NCBI RefSeq assembly: GCF_002188635.1
Contig: NZ_NINX01000035.1
Location: forward strand, 1 to 64,000
From: Pigmentiphaga sp. NML030171
GTDB taxonomy: Bacteria > Pseudomonadota > Gammaproteobacteria > Burkholderiales > Burkholderiaceae_B
Reading direction: 5' to 3'
DNA: 64,000 nt
The notes beneath the pieces were generated by a model that worked only from the letters and a program-made list of their open reading frames with translations, ran no database searches and was not told the DNA's origin. The position numbers and the translations under genes are program-made. The first letter of the stretch is position 1. Every line of letters begins with the position of its first letter. This document shows, in pieces, positions 1 through 8,686 of this stretch.

Positions 1-1
1 G

Positions 2-514
2 CCGGCGGACGCCGCCGAGACGCCGCCCACGCGGGATGGCGGCGCGCCCGCCGAGCCGGCACGGCCTGCGATGGCGACGCGCGAGGCGGTGGCCCGGGCC
101 GCCCGGCTCAGCACGGCCACCGTCGGCCAGATCGAGAAGATACAGAAAGCGGCCGCGCCCGAACTCGTGGCCGCGGTCAAGTCGGGCACCATCTCCATCA
201 GCGCGGCGGCGGCCGTCGCCACGCTGCCGGCCGAGGAGCAGGTCGTGGCCGTGGCTGGCGGCAAGGACGAGCTGCGGCGCGCGGCGCGCCAGGTGCGCGA
301 AAAGAAGGCCAGGGCCCGTCCGGCGGATGAGCCGGCGGCGGCCGGGGGCGGGGAAGGGGAGGACGACCTGCCGCCCGAGAGTACCGATGTGGCAGAGCTC
401 CAGGGCCTGGTGCGCGCACTCAGGGCCGAGAATGCCGACTTGAAGCGGAAGGTGGCGAATCTGACCGTGGCGCTGAAGGAAGCGCGCGGCGCGAAGGCCG
501 AGAGCGGCATGTAA
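2..514 (+). CDS. ParB-like DNA-binding protein, 3' part
   Basis: The reading frame is open to the left edge, so the start lies outside the window. The visible part begins with a Pro/Ala-rich stretch. It continues with a helix-turn-helix-like segment (ATREAVARAARLSTATVGQI, from base 71) and a helix rich in Ala that resembles the region after the nuclease/HTH part of ParB-like proteins of plasmids and integrated islands (KAAAPELVAAVKSGTISI, then LPAEEQ). The last third is charged and ends in a short coiled coil (LVRALRAENADLKRKVANL). A ParB-like or replication-associated DNA-binding role is inferred from this pattern only. An internal ATG at 71 could serve as a start but would cut the fold. Nothing else nearby points to a plasmid or island. 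Confidence 0.55.
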   Translation, partial: PADAAETPPTRDGGAPAEPARPAMATREAVARAARLSTATVGQIEKIQKAAAPELVAAVKSGTISISAAAAVATLPAEEQVVAVAGGKDELRRAARQVREKKARARPADEPAAAGGGEGEDDLPPESTDVAELQGLVRALRAENADLKRKVANLTVALKEARGAKAESGM

Positions 515-621
515 CCAAGGGTTCCCGCGTCATTTACAGAGCTTACATGTAGATTACACGTCCCGAACACTCTCCGCCGTATGCTCGCCCCGCGTTCACG
601 CTTTACCGAAAGGAGGTCGTC

Positions 622-1550
622 GTGGCGAACAACAGATTTCCATATGGCATGCTGGCTCTGGGATGCGCGGGGGCATTGGGATTGGCGGCATGCGGCGGCG
701 GAGACGGCTCGTCCGCTCCCCCCCAGGCACGCTGCAAGTCTCGATGACCGATGCGCCTGCCTGTGGCTTCGATCATGTCTTCGTAACCGTCAGTAAGATC
801 CGTGTGAACGGCAATCCGAACGTCGATGTCATCCGGCCGTTCACCGTTGCGCCCGATACGCTGACCGATCTCGTACTGGACTTCGATGCCTGTAAGTCCA
901 TCGTCGCGCGCGGCAATGGCGGCTTCAATCTCAAGCCCGTGGTGACCGCCATTCCCATCGTGGTGAGCGGCAAGGTGGTCGGCTACGCGCCGGCCGGTTC
1001 GCGCGTCTATGCCGAGCGCGGCGGCGAGGTCGTCAAGGGCACCGTGGCCACGAGCGAAGGCGCGTTCACGCTGTCGCCCATCGAACAGAGCAGCACGGCC
1101 GGCAACGTCGACGTCGTGGTCGTGCCGCCGGCATCGGCCGCGCGCGGCGTAGGCATCATCCGGTCGGTGCCGGTGGTGGCCGGAGCCAGCACGACGGTCT
1201 CCACGTCGACGGCGCCGATCGCTCCGCCGCCGTCGGCCTTCAACACCGTGTCGGGAACCGTGACGCCGTTGAGCGCCGAAGCGTCGCTGCGCGCCTTGCA
1301 GACGACGGGCGGGGCGAAGTTCGAAGTGGCCTCGACGTTCGCCAACCTGGCGACCGGCGCCTATGGCATGAACCTGCCCGCCGCCGCGCCGGTGGTCGGC
1401 ACCTACCAGACCACGCTGCCCATTCCCCTGGTCCCGGACGCGACCGTGGCCGGACGCTACACGATAGAGGCCACGACTTCGACGGGCGCCGTGAAGTCCT
1501 CGTCCGTCGATATCGGTACGGGACCGGCAACGCGGGACTTCGCGTTCTGA
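622..1550 (+). pseudogene. DUF4382 lipoprotein, split by frameshift in a C7 tract
   Basis: A strong Shine-Dalgarno (aaaggaggt, 609-617) precedes GTG 622. It opens a lipoprotein signal peptide with lipobox LAAC, followed by GGGDGSS. This frame runs into a stop soon after a run of seven C at 718-724. The DUF4382 domain (GTLQVSMTDAPACGFDHVFV onwards) lies in the next frame and is open to 1550. With one more C the two parts join as SSAPPPGTLQVSM, which is how such lipoproteins normally read. Without the join, the domain frame has only an ATG at 663 with no export signal. Members of this family are secreted, beta-rich proteins of unknown function. The break may be real, phase-variable, or a sequencing error in the homopolymer. 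Confidence 0.8.
718..724. repeat. C7 homopolymer at the frameshift
   Basis: Seven consecutive C residues lie between the lipobox region and the DUF4382 domain. Seven C puts the two halves out of frame; eight (or five) would fuse them. Slippage in poly-C tracts is an established phase-variation mechanism in Bordetella (for example the bvgS tract and fimbrial promoters). Confidence 0.75.
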
Positions 1551-1570
1551 TCGGTACGCAAGGAGCAATC

Positions 1571-1777
1571 ATGAAATCCATCCTGACCGCCATCGTTGCG
1601 GCGACCGCGCTGGGCGGATGCGCGGTGTACACCCCGGGAGGGGCCGTCGTGGCCCCGGCGCCGGGGTACTACTACGATTCGCCGGGGTATTACTACGAGT
1701 ATCAACCGGCCTACCGGGGCGGTTATCCCGGGCCGCGCTTCTGCCCGCCGGGACAGGCGAAGAAGGGCCGTTGCTAG
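1571..1777 (+). CDS. small Tyr/Pro-rich lipoprotein
   Basis: This is a 68-residue protein with a signal peptide ending in lipobox LGGC (Cys 17), so probably a membrane-anchored lipoprotein. The mature part contains two near copies of a PGYYY motif (PGYYYDS and PGYYYEY), then a Gly/Pro-rich tail with two Cys residues. The ATG follows the ribosome site aaggag at 1560 with normal spacing. It starts 20 bases after the DUF4382 gene and may be co-transcribed. No function is recognised. Similar short YXGYYYP-type lipoproteins are common and uncharacterised in Burkholderiales. Confidence 0.7.
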   Translation: MKSILTAIVAATALGGCAVYTPGGAVVAPAPGYYYDSPGYYYEYQPAYRGGYPGPRFCPPGQAKKGRC

Positions 1778-1814
1778 CAGAGTAAGAGCGGAGGCGCCGC
1801 TGGTACGGGGCGCA

Positions 1815-1840
1815 GGGGACGGCGCCGTTGGCCCGTCCCC
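1815..1840. terminator. weak stem-loop between convergent genes
   Basis: The arms ggggacgg (1815-1822) and ccgtcccc (1833-1840) can pair around a 10-base loop. It lies between the convergent lipoprotein and OYE genes. There is no good T run, so it is only a possible bidirectional terminator. Confidence 0.3.
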
Positions 1841-1858
1841 CTTGTCCGTCCAGGCCGG

Positions 1859-2968
1859 TCAGGCCAGGGCGGGGTAGTCGATGTACCCCTTTTCCGTGCC
1901 GCCGTAGAACGTGGTGTTGTCCGGCGTGTTGAGCGGAGCACGCTCGCGCAGGCGGCGCACGAGGTCCGGGTTGGCGATGAAGAGCTTGCCGAAGGCCACG
2001 AGATCCGCGGCCCCGCTCTCGACCGCTTGCTCGGCGGCCGCGCGGTCGTAGCCGTTGTTGGTCATCCACGCGCCCCGGCCGCCGGCCTGGGCGTAGGCCG
2101 CTTTCAGCGCGGCGTAGTCGAACGGCGCGTCGCCCTGGCGGTAGTCGCGGGCGCCGCCCGTCGCGCCCTCGATGACGTGGACGTAGGCCAGCCCGTAGCC
2201 GGCCAGCTTGCGGACCACGTACTCGAACAGGGGTTGGGGTTCGGGGTCCGAGGCGTCGTTGGCCGGCGTGACGGGCGAGATACGGATGCCGGTGCGGCCG
2301 GCACCGATTTCGTCGGTGATGGCGTCCAGCACTTCCGTCAGCAGGCGCGCCCGGTTCTCGATCGAGCCGCCGTAGGCGTCGTCGCGGCGGTTGCTGCCCG
2401 AGCGCAGGAACTGATCGATCAGGTAGCCGTTGGCGGCATGCAGCTCGACGCCGTCAAAGCCGGCCTCGATGGCCGCGCGGGCGGCGCGCCGGTAGTCGGC
2501 CACGATGCCGGGCAGTTCATCCAGGCGCAGCGCGCGCGGCTCCGAGGTCGGGACGAATCCACTCCCGTCCGGCCCGACGAGGTAGGTCTTGGCGTTGGCC
2601 CGGATGGCCGAAGGCGCCACCGGCGCGCCGCCGTCCGGCTGCAGCGAGGTGTGCGATATGCGTCCCACGTGCCAGAGCTGGACGACGATCTTGCCGCCCG
2701 CGGCGTGGACCGCGTCGGTCACCCGCCGCCAGCCGGCCAGTTGCTCTTCCGAATACAGGCCGGGCACGTCGGCATAGCCCTGGCCCTGGTGGCTGATGGC
2801 GGTGGCTTCGGTGATTAGCAGGCCGGCGCTGGCGCGCTGGCTGTAGTAGGTGGCCGTGACCGGCTGGGGGACGGCCCGCGGCGACCGGTTGCGGGTCAGC
2901 GGGGCCATGACGATGCGGTTGGCGAGCCGGAGGTCGCCGACGGTGATGGGATCGTACAGCGTGGTCAT
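1859..2968 (-). CDS. Old Yellow Enzyme family NADH:flavin oxidoreductase (NemA-like)
   Basis: This is a 369-residue FMN-dependent ene-reductase of the OYE/N-ethylmaleimide reductase type, cytosolic. These enzymes reduce activated C=C bonds and often nitro compounds with NAD(P)H. Visible family features are the N-terminal LANRIVMAPLTRNRS, the active-site HAANGY (His and Asn bind the substrate, with Tyr after), the motif GSNRRDDAYGGSIENRAR, and C-terminal FMN-phosphate binding (DLVAFGKLFIANPDL). The frame is open far upstream, but ATG 2968 gives the family start (TTLYDPITVGDL) and has AGGA upstream. It is divergent from the HPP gene, with a palindrome in its promoter. No regulator gene is adjacent. 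Confidence 0.92.
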   Translation of the reverse strand: MTTLYDPITVGDLRLANRIVMAPLTRNRSPRAVPQPVTATYYSQRASAGLLITEATAISHQGQGYADVPGLYSEEQLAGWRRVTDAVHAAGGKIVVQLWHVGRISHTSLQPDGGAPVAPSAIRANAKTYLVGPDGSGFVPTSEPRALRLDELPGIVADYRRAARAAIEAGFDGVELHAANGYLIDQFLRSGSNRRDDAYGGSIENRARLLTEVLDAITDEIGAGRTGIRISPVTPANDASDPEPQPLFEYVVRKLAGYGLAYVHVIEGATGGARDYRQGDAPFDYAALKAAYAQAGGRGAWMTNNGYDRAAAEQAVESGAADLVAFGKLFIANPDLVRRLRERAPLNTPDNTTFYGGTEKGYIDYPALA

Positions 2969-3018
2969 AGGAAATCCTGGTTTAGAGATGCGGCGAATCA
3001 TATCGATGACTCTCGAAT

Positions 3019-3044
3019 CATATATCGTTAAGTGACGATATATG
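3019..3044. promoter_or_regulatory. perfect inverted repeat, probable operator of the OYE gene
   Basis: The arms CATATATCGT (3019-3028) and ACGATATATG (3035-3044) are exact reverse complements with a 6-base centre. The site is 51 bases upstream of the OYE start and very AT-rich against its surroundings. A direct repeat cgaatcatat occurs at 2994 and 3014, exactly 20 bases apart, and the second copy overlaps the palindrome. This looks like a dimeric repressor site (TetR, MarR or HxlR-like). The family of the regulator cannot be told. Confidence 0.65.
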
Positions 3045-3152
3045 CTCATGTCCGTTGTGCCGTAGGGGTTATCCGGCCGGCGGAGCCCTGCCGCAAATCC
3101 GGTACTATGCCCGGCTGGTCTCCGTCTGCCGTGCCGCTGTCGCCGTCGTTCC

Positions 3153-4334
3153 ATGTCCGATCGCTCCGCTTCCTCCCGGGTTTCCGCGTCGCTTCCCGTC
3201 TTGTCCGTCTCCACGCTGTGCTCCTGGCTGGGTTCGTTCCGGCCGGGCCGGATGCGCATCAACGGCAGGGAGCGCGTGCGCATCGTCCTGGGAGCCCTGG
3301 CCGGGATCCTGCTGGCCGCCTGGGCGAGCCGTGCGATGGCCGGCAGCCTGGGGGCCGCCGCCTGGATGGTCGCCCCGCTGGGCGCGAGCGCGGTACTGGT
3401 GTTCGCCTTGCCGGCCAGCCCCCTGGCCCAGCCGTGGTCGGTGATAGGCGGGAACACGCTGTCGGCGCTGGTGGGCATCGCCTGCGTCAATCTGGTGGGC
3501 GATCCGGTCCTGGCGGCCGCGCTGGCGGTGGGAGGCGCCATCGTGGTGATGCTGTCGCTGCGCTGCCTGCATCCTCCGGGGGGAGCGGCGGCCCTGACCG
3601 CGGTGCTGGCCCAGGCGGCCGACTACCGCTACGCGCTGTTTCCCGTGCTGGCCAACTCCGTGCTGCTGATCGTGGCCGGCCTGGCCTACAACAGCCTGAC
3701 GGGACGCCGCTATCCCCATGCCCAGGCCAAGCCCGTGCCCGGCCCCCGGTCGCGTTTCACCGCGGCCGACCTCGACGCCGCGCTGGCTCACTACAACCAG
3801 GTGCTGGACGTCAGTCCCGACGACCTGGAGGACCTGCTGCACCATGCGGAAATGGCCGCCTACCGGCGCAGCCTGGGGGAGCTTCGGTGCCGGGACATCA
3901 TGACGCGCACCCCGCTCAGCGCCAAGCCGGACATGCCGCTCAAGGACGCCTGGGCGCTGATGCGCCAGCATCGCATCAAGGCGCTGCCGGTGATCGACCA
4001 GGCCCGCGGCGTGGTGGGCATCGTGACGGTGGCCGACTTCATGAGGCAGCTGGAAATGGACCGGCCCGAGGGGTGGGGAGGGCGGCTGCGGGCGCTGATC
4101 GGTCTCGCGCCCGGGGCCGGCGGGCGTCCGCGGGTCATTTCGCAGATCATGACCCGCCATGTCCGGGTGGTCAGCGCGAGCCGCTACGTGATCGAGCTGA
4201 TTCCGATGTTCGCCGACGGCGGCCATCACCATATCCCCGTCATCGACGAGGAACGCACGCTGGCCGGCATCATCACGCAGACCGATCTTGTCAAGGCCCT
4301 GTCGCGGGCGGTTGGAGCCGGAAGAGACGCGTGA
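3153..4334 (+). CDS. HPP family membrane protein with two CBS domains
   Basis: This is a 393-residue protein. Residues about 43-185 form the HPP membrane domain with several hydrophobic helices and the signature CLHPPGGAAAL (HPP at 140-142). Residues about 246-300 and 329-385 are two CBS domains (RDIMTRTPLSAKP and SQIMTRHVRVVS), which usually bind adenine nucleotides. HPP proteins are inner-membrane proteins, some linked to nitrite transport in plants and cyanobacteria; the role of the HPP-CBS form is not settled. The start at ATG 3153 has no strong ribosome site. The gene is divergent from the OYE gene and stands alone. Confidence 0.85.
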   Translation: MSDRSASSRVSASLPVLSVSTLCSWLGSFRPGRMRINGRERVRIVLGALAGILLAAWASRAMAGSLGAAAWMVAPLGASAVLVFALPASPLAQPWSVIGGNTLSALVGIACVNLVGDPVLAAALAVGGAIVVMLSLRCLHPPGGAAALTAVLAQAADYRYALFPVLANSVLLIVAGLAYNSLTGRRYPHAQAKPVPGPRSRFTAADLDAALAHYNQVLDVSPDDLEDLLHHAEMAAYRRSLGELRCRDIMTRTPLSAKPDMPLKDAWALMRQHRIKALPVIDQARGVVGIVTVADFMRQLEMDRPEGWGGRLRALIGLAPGAGGRPRVISQIMTRHVRVVSASRYVIELIPMFADGGHHHIPVIDEERTLAGIITQTDLVKALSRAVGAGRDA

Positions 4335-4481
4335 TTCGGGGTCTATTCCGCGTCGAAGCGCGTCTCAACTTGGCGGCGGGCCCGCCGTTAATACCGTTGC
4401 AAGTACGTTGACCGGAGACAGGCCCTGCTATCGTCCAGCTGTCCAGGCGTGGTTCCGGGCCTCCCTTGAGCCCGTCCCTCC

Positions 4482-6179
4482 ATGCGACTTGATACCTTAG
4501 ACCGCGTTTGCGCCGATCCGGTGGCCTCTTTCGAAAGCGCCATCGACTTCTTCGCGCGCATCGACCAGCAGGGCCGGTTCCTGTACATCTCCGAGCCGGG
4601 GCTTGCGTTCATCGGCTATCACCGCGAATACCTGCGCATCGTGACGCTGCGAGACCTGGTCCCGCAGGAGGACGTGTCCCTGCTCGAAGCCTGCCTGCGC
4701 CAGGCCCAGCAGACGGGCGAGGTGCAGAAGTGCACGCTGCACCTGATCAAGACGCTGACCTATCCCCGGCTGGTGGAGTTGCGCGTCGCGCCCGACGCGA
4801 CCGAGCCGGGGCAGTTGCTGGTGGTCGGGCATGACGTGTCGGCCTGGGCCGACAACGAGCAATGCCTGACCTACGCCATGTACCACGACGTGCTGACGGG
4901 GCTGGACAACCTGGCCTCGGCGCGCCACGAGATCGAACGGGCCAAGCAGGAGGCGCTGGACAAGGGCTACCGCGTGGCCCTGCTGCAGATAGACATCGAC
5001 GAGTTCCATCGCGTCAACCAGGCCTTCGGCTACGAGGCCGGCGACCGCATCCTGCACGAGACCGCGCTGCGGCTCAAGGGCGCCTGCCATGCCCGGGAGT
5101 TCGTGGCGCGCTGCTACAGCGACGCCTTCCTCATCCTGTTGCGCGACGTGCCCGACCGCGGCTACGTCGAGGAGTTCGCCCGCCGGGTGTCCGATGCGAT
5201 CCAGCTGCCGTATTCCCACGAGGGGCAGACGCTGCAACTGTCGGTACGCATCGGTGCCGTGCTGTTCCCCGACCGGGCGAACGGCTGCGACCAATTGCTC
5301 CACCACGTGGACGAGGCGCTGGCGCAGGCCGGCCGCAATCGCGGCTACAGCTTCGCCTTCTACGAACGGCGCGCGGCCGGCAACCGGCCCGACACGCTCA
5401 GGCTCGAATCTGACCTGCACAGCGGCATCCGCAACGGCGAGTTCTCGCTGCACTACCAGCCCATCGTCGAGGCGCGCAACGGGCAGGTGACAGGGATCGA
5501 GGCCTTGATGCGCTGGCATCACCCCGTGCTGGGCGCCGTTTCGCCGGAGATATTCATCTCGCTGGCCGAATCGGCCGGCCTGATCAATTTCCTGGGCGGA
5601 TGGGCCCTGAAGAATGCCTGCATGCAGCTCATGCAGTGGGACGCGCGCGGCATCCATCTGCAATATGCCAGCGTCAACGTCTCGGCCCAGCAGTTCCGCG
5701 ACAAGCGCTTCCCGGCCGCGGTGCGCGAGGCGTTCAAGCTGACGGGGCTGGCGCCCCGGCGCATCGTGCTCGAGATCACCGAAAGCGTGCTGATGGAGGA
5801 TCCGGCCCACGCCAAGTCCCTGCTCGAGGAATTGACCGATCTGGGGGTGCGCTTCGCCGTGGACGATTTCGGCACCGGCTATTCCAGCCTGGCCTACCTG
5901 CAGAGTTTTCCCCTGGCCGCCCTGAAGATCGACCGGCGTTTCATCAGCAACCTGCCTTCCTCGCGCAATGACCAGGCCATCGTCGACGCCATCGTCGGGC
6001 TGGCCGGCACGCTGGGCCTGGACCTGGTGGCCGAGGGCGTCGAAACCGAGGCCCAGCGCGACCTGCTGGTGGCCAGCGGTTGCGAATTGATCCAGGGCTG
6101 GCTGGTATGCAAGGCCCTGCCCATCAACGAACTGGCGCACAAATTCGAAACCGGCGAGCTGCGGCCGCTGGCGAGCTGA
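4482..6179 (+). CDS. PAS-like/degenerate GGDEF/EAL protein, probable c-di-GMP phosphodiesterase
   Basis: This is a 565-residue protein with a PAS-like N-terminal part (about 15-125), a GGDEF domain (130-295) and an EAL domain (305-555). The GGDEF signature is replaced by YSDAF (212-216), so diguanylate cyclase activity is unlikely and the domain may be regulatory. The EAL side keeps the expected residues: E340-A-L342, N399, E431 in EITE, D461-D462, K482, E518 and Q538. It is therefore predicted to hydrolyse c-di-GMP. There are no membrane helices. The next gene starts 21 bases downstream, so it probably heads an operon with the HDOD gene. Confidence 0.9.
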   Translation: MRLDTLDRVCADPVASFESAIDFFARIDQQGRFLYISEPGLAFIGYHREYLRIVTLRDLVPQEDVSLLEACLRQAQQTGEVQKCTLHLIKTLTYPRLVELRVAPDATEPGQLLVVGHDVSAWADNEQCLTYAMYHDVLTGLDNLASARHEIERAKQEALDKGYRVALLQIDIDEFHRVNQAFGYEAGDRILHETALRLKGACHAREFVARCYSDAFLILLRDVPDRGYVEEFARRVSDAIQLPYSHEGQTLQLSVRIGAVLFPDRANGCDQLLHHVDEALAQAGRNRGYSFAFYERRAAGNRPDTLRLESDLHSGIRNGEFSLHYQPIVEARNGQVTGIEALMRWHHPVLGAVSPEIFISLAESAGLINFLGGWALKNACMQLMQWDARGIHLQYASVNVSAQQFRDKRFPAAVREAFKLTGLAPRRIVLEITESVLMEDPAHAKSLLEELTDLGVRFAVDDFGTGYSSLAYLQSFPLAALKIDRRFISNLPSSRNDQAIVDAIVGLAGTLGLDLVAEGVETEAQRDLLVASGCELIQGWLVCKALPINELAHKFETGELRPLAS

Positions 6180-6200
6180 CGCCGGTAGACGGATTCCCCC

Positions 6201-7688
6201 ATGCCGGATACCCAACAACGCCACGCGTTGACCCGCAAGCTGTGGTCGCGCATCAACGAGCGCGGCGACTTCCCGCTGCTGTCGGATTCCCTGCGTGCCA
6301 CGATCTCGGCGATGAAGGGGGACGACCACGACATCACGGCGCTGGCCCAGATCGTCCTGTCGGACTTCACGCTGACGCAGCGCGTCATCCGACTGGCCAA
6401 TTCGGCCATGTACATGGCCTTCGGCGGCAATATCACCACGGTGTCCCGCGCGCTGGTCGTGCTGGGCATCGAGGCCGTGGGCCACCTGGTGCTGGGCCTC
6501 AAGCTGGTGGATCATTTCCAGCAGTCCCATCTGCAATTGCAGCGGCTCGACGCCAAGCTGGAGCTGAACCGGGCGATGCTGGCGGGCTGCGTGGCGCGCA
6601 AGGTATGCGAGGTGCGCGAGCTGCTGACCAGCGAGGAAGCGGTGGTCTGTACGCTGATGCGCCAGCTCGGCAAGCTGCTGTGCATCTTCTATCTCGAGAG
6701 CGAATGGACCCAGATCCGGGAGCATGCCCTGGAATATCGCCGTACCGAGGACGAGGTGTCGGCCGAGGTGCTGGGCATCAGCTTCGAAGAGCTGGGCGAG
6801 GACGCCGCCGAGCGGTGGGGGCTGCCGGCGGTGATCCGGCGCGGCATGGAGCCCTTCGACCTTGCCGGCCTGCCGGCCGACCAGGACGTCGTGCTGGACC
6901 ACGACCGATGGCTGCGCGCGGTGGCCAGCTTCTCGGTACAGATGTCGCGCAGCATGACCATCGCGGGCGGCGACGTCGAATTGCGCGAGCGGCGGATGCG
7001 CGAGACGGTTCAACGCTATGCGCACGCGCTGGCGGTGGCGCCCGAGCCGCTGTACGAGATCATGGAGGAGCTGACCCGCGAGCGGGCCAGCCAGCGTTTC
7101 ATCCAGGAAATCGACGACCTGCACGCGGAGTCGACACAGGGCGGATCGCACAACGCCGAGCGCACGCTGCGCGAGGGCATGCGCGACCTGCGCTCGCTGC
7201 CGTCCGAGCACCACCTGGGACCCGTGCTGGCCATGGCGTCCGAAGCCATGCTGGCCGGCATGCAGTTCTCGCGCACCATCGTTTTCGTGCGCGATCCGCG
7301 TCGCCATACCTTCGAGGCGCGGCTGGGATTCGGCCGCGGCATCGAGCAACTGCTCCCCCAACTGCGCTTCAATGAGATATTCTCGGTGGACGTCTTCCAC
7401 CTGGCCATCACCAATTCAGTGGGAATCTTCATCGAGAACGCCAGCGATCCCAAGTTCAGCGTCCACATCCCGCGCTGGTTCCGCGATGCCGTGCCCGATT
7501 CGCACGCCTTCGTGCTGCTGCCCGTGCGCGCGGACAAGGATACGGTGGCGCTGATCTATGGCGACTGGAACAGCGCTCAGCTGGCGCGCAAGATTCTTCC
7601 CGAGGAAATGGCCGCCCTGAACGAGCTGGCACGGGAGCTGGGCCGATTCTTCGGCCACGCCCGCACGGCGGCTCGCGAAGCGCCTTGA
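6201..7688 (+). CDS. HDOD domain protein with C-terminal GAF-like region
   Basis: This is a 495-residue cytosolic protein. The N-terminal HDOD domain (about 20-220) shows the typical DFTLTQRVIRLANSA and RALVVLGIEAVGHLVLGL helices. HDOD proteins lack the HD metal site and act as signalling adaptors. The C-terminal part (about 335-480) looks like a GAF domain (RTIVFVRDPRRHTFEARLGF and FVLLPVRADKDTVALIYGD). Its place 21 bases after an EAL gene suggests joint c-di-GMP-linked signalling. Its stop overlaps the TTG start of the DUF2157 gene, so the two are translationally coupled. No partner is identifiable from the sequence. Confidence 0.85.
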   Translation: MPDTQQRHALTRKLWSRINERGDFPLLSDSLRATISAMKGDDHDITALAQIVLSDFTLTQRVIRLANSAMYMAFGGNITTVSRALVVLGIEAVGHLVLGLKLVDHFQQSHLQLQRLDAKLELNRAMLAGCVARKVCEVRELLTSEEAVVCTLMRQLGKLLCIFYLESEWTQIREHALEYRRTEDEVSAEVLGISFEELGEDAAERWGLPAVIRRGMEPFDLAGLPADQDVVLDHDRWLRAVASFSVQMSRSMTIAGGDVELRERRMRETVQRYAHALAVAPEPLYEIMEELTRERASQRFIQEIDDLHAESTQGGSHNAERTLREGMRDLRSLPSEHHLGPVLAMASEAMLAGMQFSRTIVFVRDPRRHTFEARLGFGRGIEQLLPQLRFNEIFSVDVFHLAITNSVGIFIENASDPKFSVHIPRWFRDAVPDSHAFVLLPVRADKDTVALIYGDWNSAQLARKILPEEMAALNELARELGRFFGHARTAAREAP

Positions 7689-8686
7689 GCGGCGGCCGCG
7701 CCGCCGTGCATCGCCAGTTGATCGAGCTGGCACGGCGCAAGGCGTTATCGGCCGGGGCCGCCGAAGAAGGGCTGCGGTTGGCGGCGGTGCTGCCCGACGG
7801 ACCGGCCTGGCGGCGTTTCCTTGAACGGGTATGCGCCTACGGCGGCACGCTGGCCTGCGCCGCCGGCATCATTTTCCTGGTGGCTTTCAACTGGCAGGAA
7901 TGGCCGCCCATCGCCAAGTTCGCGCTGTTGCAGGCCCTGCTGGCGGCATCCGCCGCGGTGGCTTGGCGCCTGGGCACGGCGCGCCCGGCGGGCCGGGTGG
8001 CGCTGCTGTTCGCGATGATCCTGTGCGGCGCGCTGCTGGCCTATCTGGGCCAGCACTACCAGACGGGAGCCGACAGCTACCAGTTGTTCCTGGCATGGGG
8101 CCTCCTCATCCTGCCCTGGGTGGCCGTGTCGCGGTCGGCCGCGGCATGGGCGCTGCTGCTGGTGCTGGCCAACCTGGCCGCCCAGCTCTACGTGGGGCGG
8201 TTCTCGCCCATCCTGCTGGCCGCGCTGGACGGGGGATGGCCGCATCCCTGGCTGTTCTGGCTGGACCTGGCCGCCGCCGCGGCGGCCGAAGCGCTGGGCG
8301 GGCGGCTCGCCGACGGCGGCCGGATGCGTTTCCTGCCCCGGCTGGCCGGCGTGCTGGTGCTGGCCATCGTCGTGAGCGCGCTGGTCGGCGCCATCCTGGA
8401 TGACGCGCGTGCCGGCGGCATCCTGGCCTGGGCCAACCGGGCCGTGATGGCCCTGGCCCTGGCCGGCGGTTTCCTGTTCTACCAATGGCGCCGTGACCTG
8501 CCCATGCTGACCCTGTGCTGCCTGGCGGCGATCGCGGTCGCGACGGCCGGGCTCGCGCGCCTGCTGGCGCAAGGCGATCCGGGCGAGCTGGCCCTGCTCG
8601 TCGTCGGCGGTTTCCTGATCGCGGCCTCGGCGGGCGCGGCCGTCTGGTTGCGGCGCCTGCAGGCCCGCTGGGCGGAGGAGGCATGA
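7685..8686 (+). CDS. DUF2157 membrane protein
   Basis: This is a 333-residue integral membrane protein. A short soluble N-terminus (LIELARRKALSAGAAEEGL) is followed by a DUF2157 region whose first helix reads YGGTLACAAGIIFLVAFNW, then about eight more hydrophobic helices. The TTG start at 7685 overlaps the stop of the HDOD gene; GTG 7706 is an alternative. It is the first of three overlapping genes (DUF2157, DUF4401, GDYXXLXY) that commonly travel together. The function is unknown, and a shared membrane complex is inferred from that linkage. Confidence 0.8.
   Translation: MSGGRAAVHRQLIELARRKALSAGAAEEGLRLAAVLPDGPAWRRFLERVCAYGGTLACAAGIIFLVAFNWQEWPPIAKFALLQALLAASAAVAWRLGTARPAGRVALLFAMILCGALLAYLGQHYQTGADSYQLFLAWGLLILPWVAVSRSAAAWALLLVLANLAAQLYVGRFSPILLAALDGGWPHPWLFWLDLAAAAAAEALGGRLADGGRMRFLPRLAGVLVLAIVVSALVGAILDDARAGGILAWANRAVMALALAGGFLFYQWRRDLPMLTLCCLAAIAVATAGLARLLAQGDPGELALLVVGGFLIAASAGAAVWLRRLQARWAEEA

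Noticed and set aside
2-514. Plasmid or integrative element at the left edge
   Set aside because: Only one ParB-like fragment is visible and no integrase, relaxase or att repeat is seen next to it, so no element is called.
1859-3541. 560-codon version of the OYE gene
   Set aside because: The extra 190 codons run through the promoter palindrome and into the HPP gene; the family start is at 2968.
4497-7400. Very long minus-strand open frame (967 codons) opposite the EAL and HDOD genes
   Set aside because: Low-complexity His/Gln/Arg-rich product with no domain; it is the antisense shadow of two clear genes, as expected in GC-rich DNA.
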